Position numbers and translations under genes: made by a program
Shown here: piece by piece, positions 63,864 through 64,000 of the stretch
Numbering within the stretch: the stretch's first letter is position 1
Layout of the letters: each line of letters begins with the position of its first letter
DNA from: JABDLO01 sp035327565
GTDB lineage: Bacteria; Bacteroidota; Bacteroidia; Chitinophagales; Saprospiraceae
Direction of reading: 5' to 3'
NCBI GenBank assembly: GCA_035327565.1
Contig: DAOLDB010000013.1
Coordinates: 14,285 to 78,284 of the forward strand
Length of the DNA stretch: 64,000 nt
Notes under the pieces: model-generated
What the model saw: only the letters and a program-made list of their open reading frames with translations
Databases searched by the model: none
What the model was told of the DNA's origin: nothing

Positions 63864-64000
63864 ATGATCACTGGAAAAAATCACATAGGTTTTACACGCA
63901 CAGCAGAGAGTATAAAATCATTCCGAACGATGAATCCCAGATTGAATATTCCAAATACATGGGTATTCTCTGAGGCATCTGAGCAGGAAATCGACAAAGC
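63864..64000 (+). CDS. Aldehyde dehydrogenase, probably alpha-ketoglutarate semialdehyde dehydrogenase (partial, runs off the window)
   Basis: The first 45 codons: MITGKNHIGFTRTAESIKSF, later NPRLNIPNTWVFSEASEQEIDKA. This N-terminus matches the NADP-dependent 2,5-dioxovalerate (alpha-ketoglutarate semialdehyde) dehydrogenases, which open with an ITGKNYIG-type segment. The catalytic Cys/Glu region lies beyond position 64000. It begins 68 bp after the DapA-family gene. It would oxidise the semialdehyde made by that enzyme to alpha-ketoglutarate, closing the route into the TCA cycle. Confidence 0.75.
   Translation, partial: MITGKNHIGFTRTAESIKSFRTMNPRLNIPNTWVFSEASEQEIDK

Noticed and set aside
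1..64000. tRNA or rRNA genes, CRISPR arrays, insertion sequences, prophage
   Set aside because: No T-loop/anticodon pattern, no regularly spaced repeats, no transposase or integrase motifs and no phage structural proteins were seen; small RNAs without conserved structure cannot be excluded.

Overview
The window reads as an ordinary chromosomal segment of a low-GC member of the Bacteroidota. The evidence is the gene content: a two-domain RibBA whose GTP cyclohydrolase half is degenerate, DUF4292, BshC (bacillithiol), an EnvC-like protein with a dead LytM domain, a carboxypeptidase-regulatory-domain TonB receptor and a GlgC/GlgA pair. The regulatory signals agree: there are several matches to the Bacteroidota promoter TTG-N19-TAnnTTTG, and recognisable Shine-Dalgarno sequences are scarce. 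The order within the phylum (Saprospiria, Chitinophagia or Cytophagia) cannot be fixed by eye. I see no rRNA, tRNA, CRISPR array, insertion sequence, integrase or phage gene.

Layout. 0.1-7.2 kb (minus): an LptF/LptG-type permease, two family-4-like glycosyltransferases, RibB(A) and a fused double ABC ATPase. 7.4-10.8 kb (plus): an amidohydrolase lipoprotein and a seven-repeat Kelch lipoprotein. 11.1-13.9 kb (minus): TrkA/TrkH potassium uptake. 14.2-15.5 kb (plus): a low-molecular-weight protein phosphatase and an unrecognised secreted protein with a ten-cysteine tail. 15.5-19.6 kb (minus): an aldo/keto reductase, a TspO-like membrane protein, and UvrC overlapping methylglyoxal synthase. 19.7-24.1 kb: an S9 peptidase, a RES/Xre toxin-antitoxin pair and a small membrane coiled-coil protein. 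24.1-31.9 kb (minus): two TonB-dependent receptors, GlgC, GlgA and an NTF2-like protein.

31.9-40.1 kb holds housekeeping genes on alternating strands: bshC, accD, dapB, dnaG, fbaA and trxB. 40.5-46.2 kb (plus): a two-component system, a universal-stress-like protein behind a striking tandem-repeat operator, a small lipocalin-like protein, a YoaK/DUF1275 protein, a strong terminator and an alkaline phosphatase. 46.3-51.1 kb (minus): acpP, fabF and rnc, followed by a membrane metal-dependent hydrolase gene cut by an in-frame TAG and by a patatin-like phospholipase. 51.4-59.7 kb (plus): pyk, then TPR protein, DUF4292 lipoprotein, EnvC-like protein, HflX, M29 aminopeptidase and an alpha/beta hydrolase. 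59.7-61.6 kb: a LolD/MacB-type ATPase, GatC and a deoxynucleoside kinase. 61.7-64.0 kb: an AraC regulator divergent from a DapA-family gene and the first 45 codons of a semialdehyde dehydrogenase. This last group is probably the start of a hydroxyproline-degradation operon that continues past the window.

No spectacular new system is evident. The best leads are the tandem-repeat operator at 42.77-42.82 kb, the amber-interrupted hydrolase, the tightly built xre-res promoter, the cysteine-rich secreted protein with its own upstream palindrome, and the palindrome plus inverted repeats upstream of the Kelch lipoprotein. All functions come from reading motifs; no database search was run.
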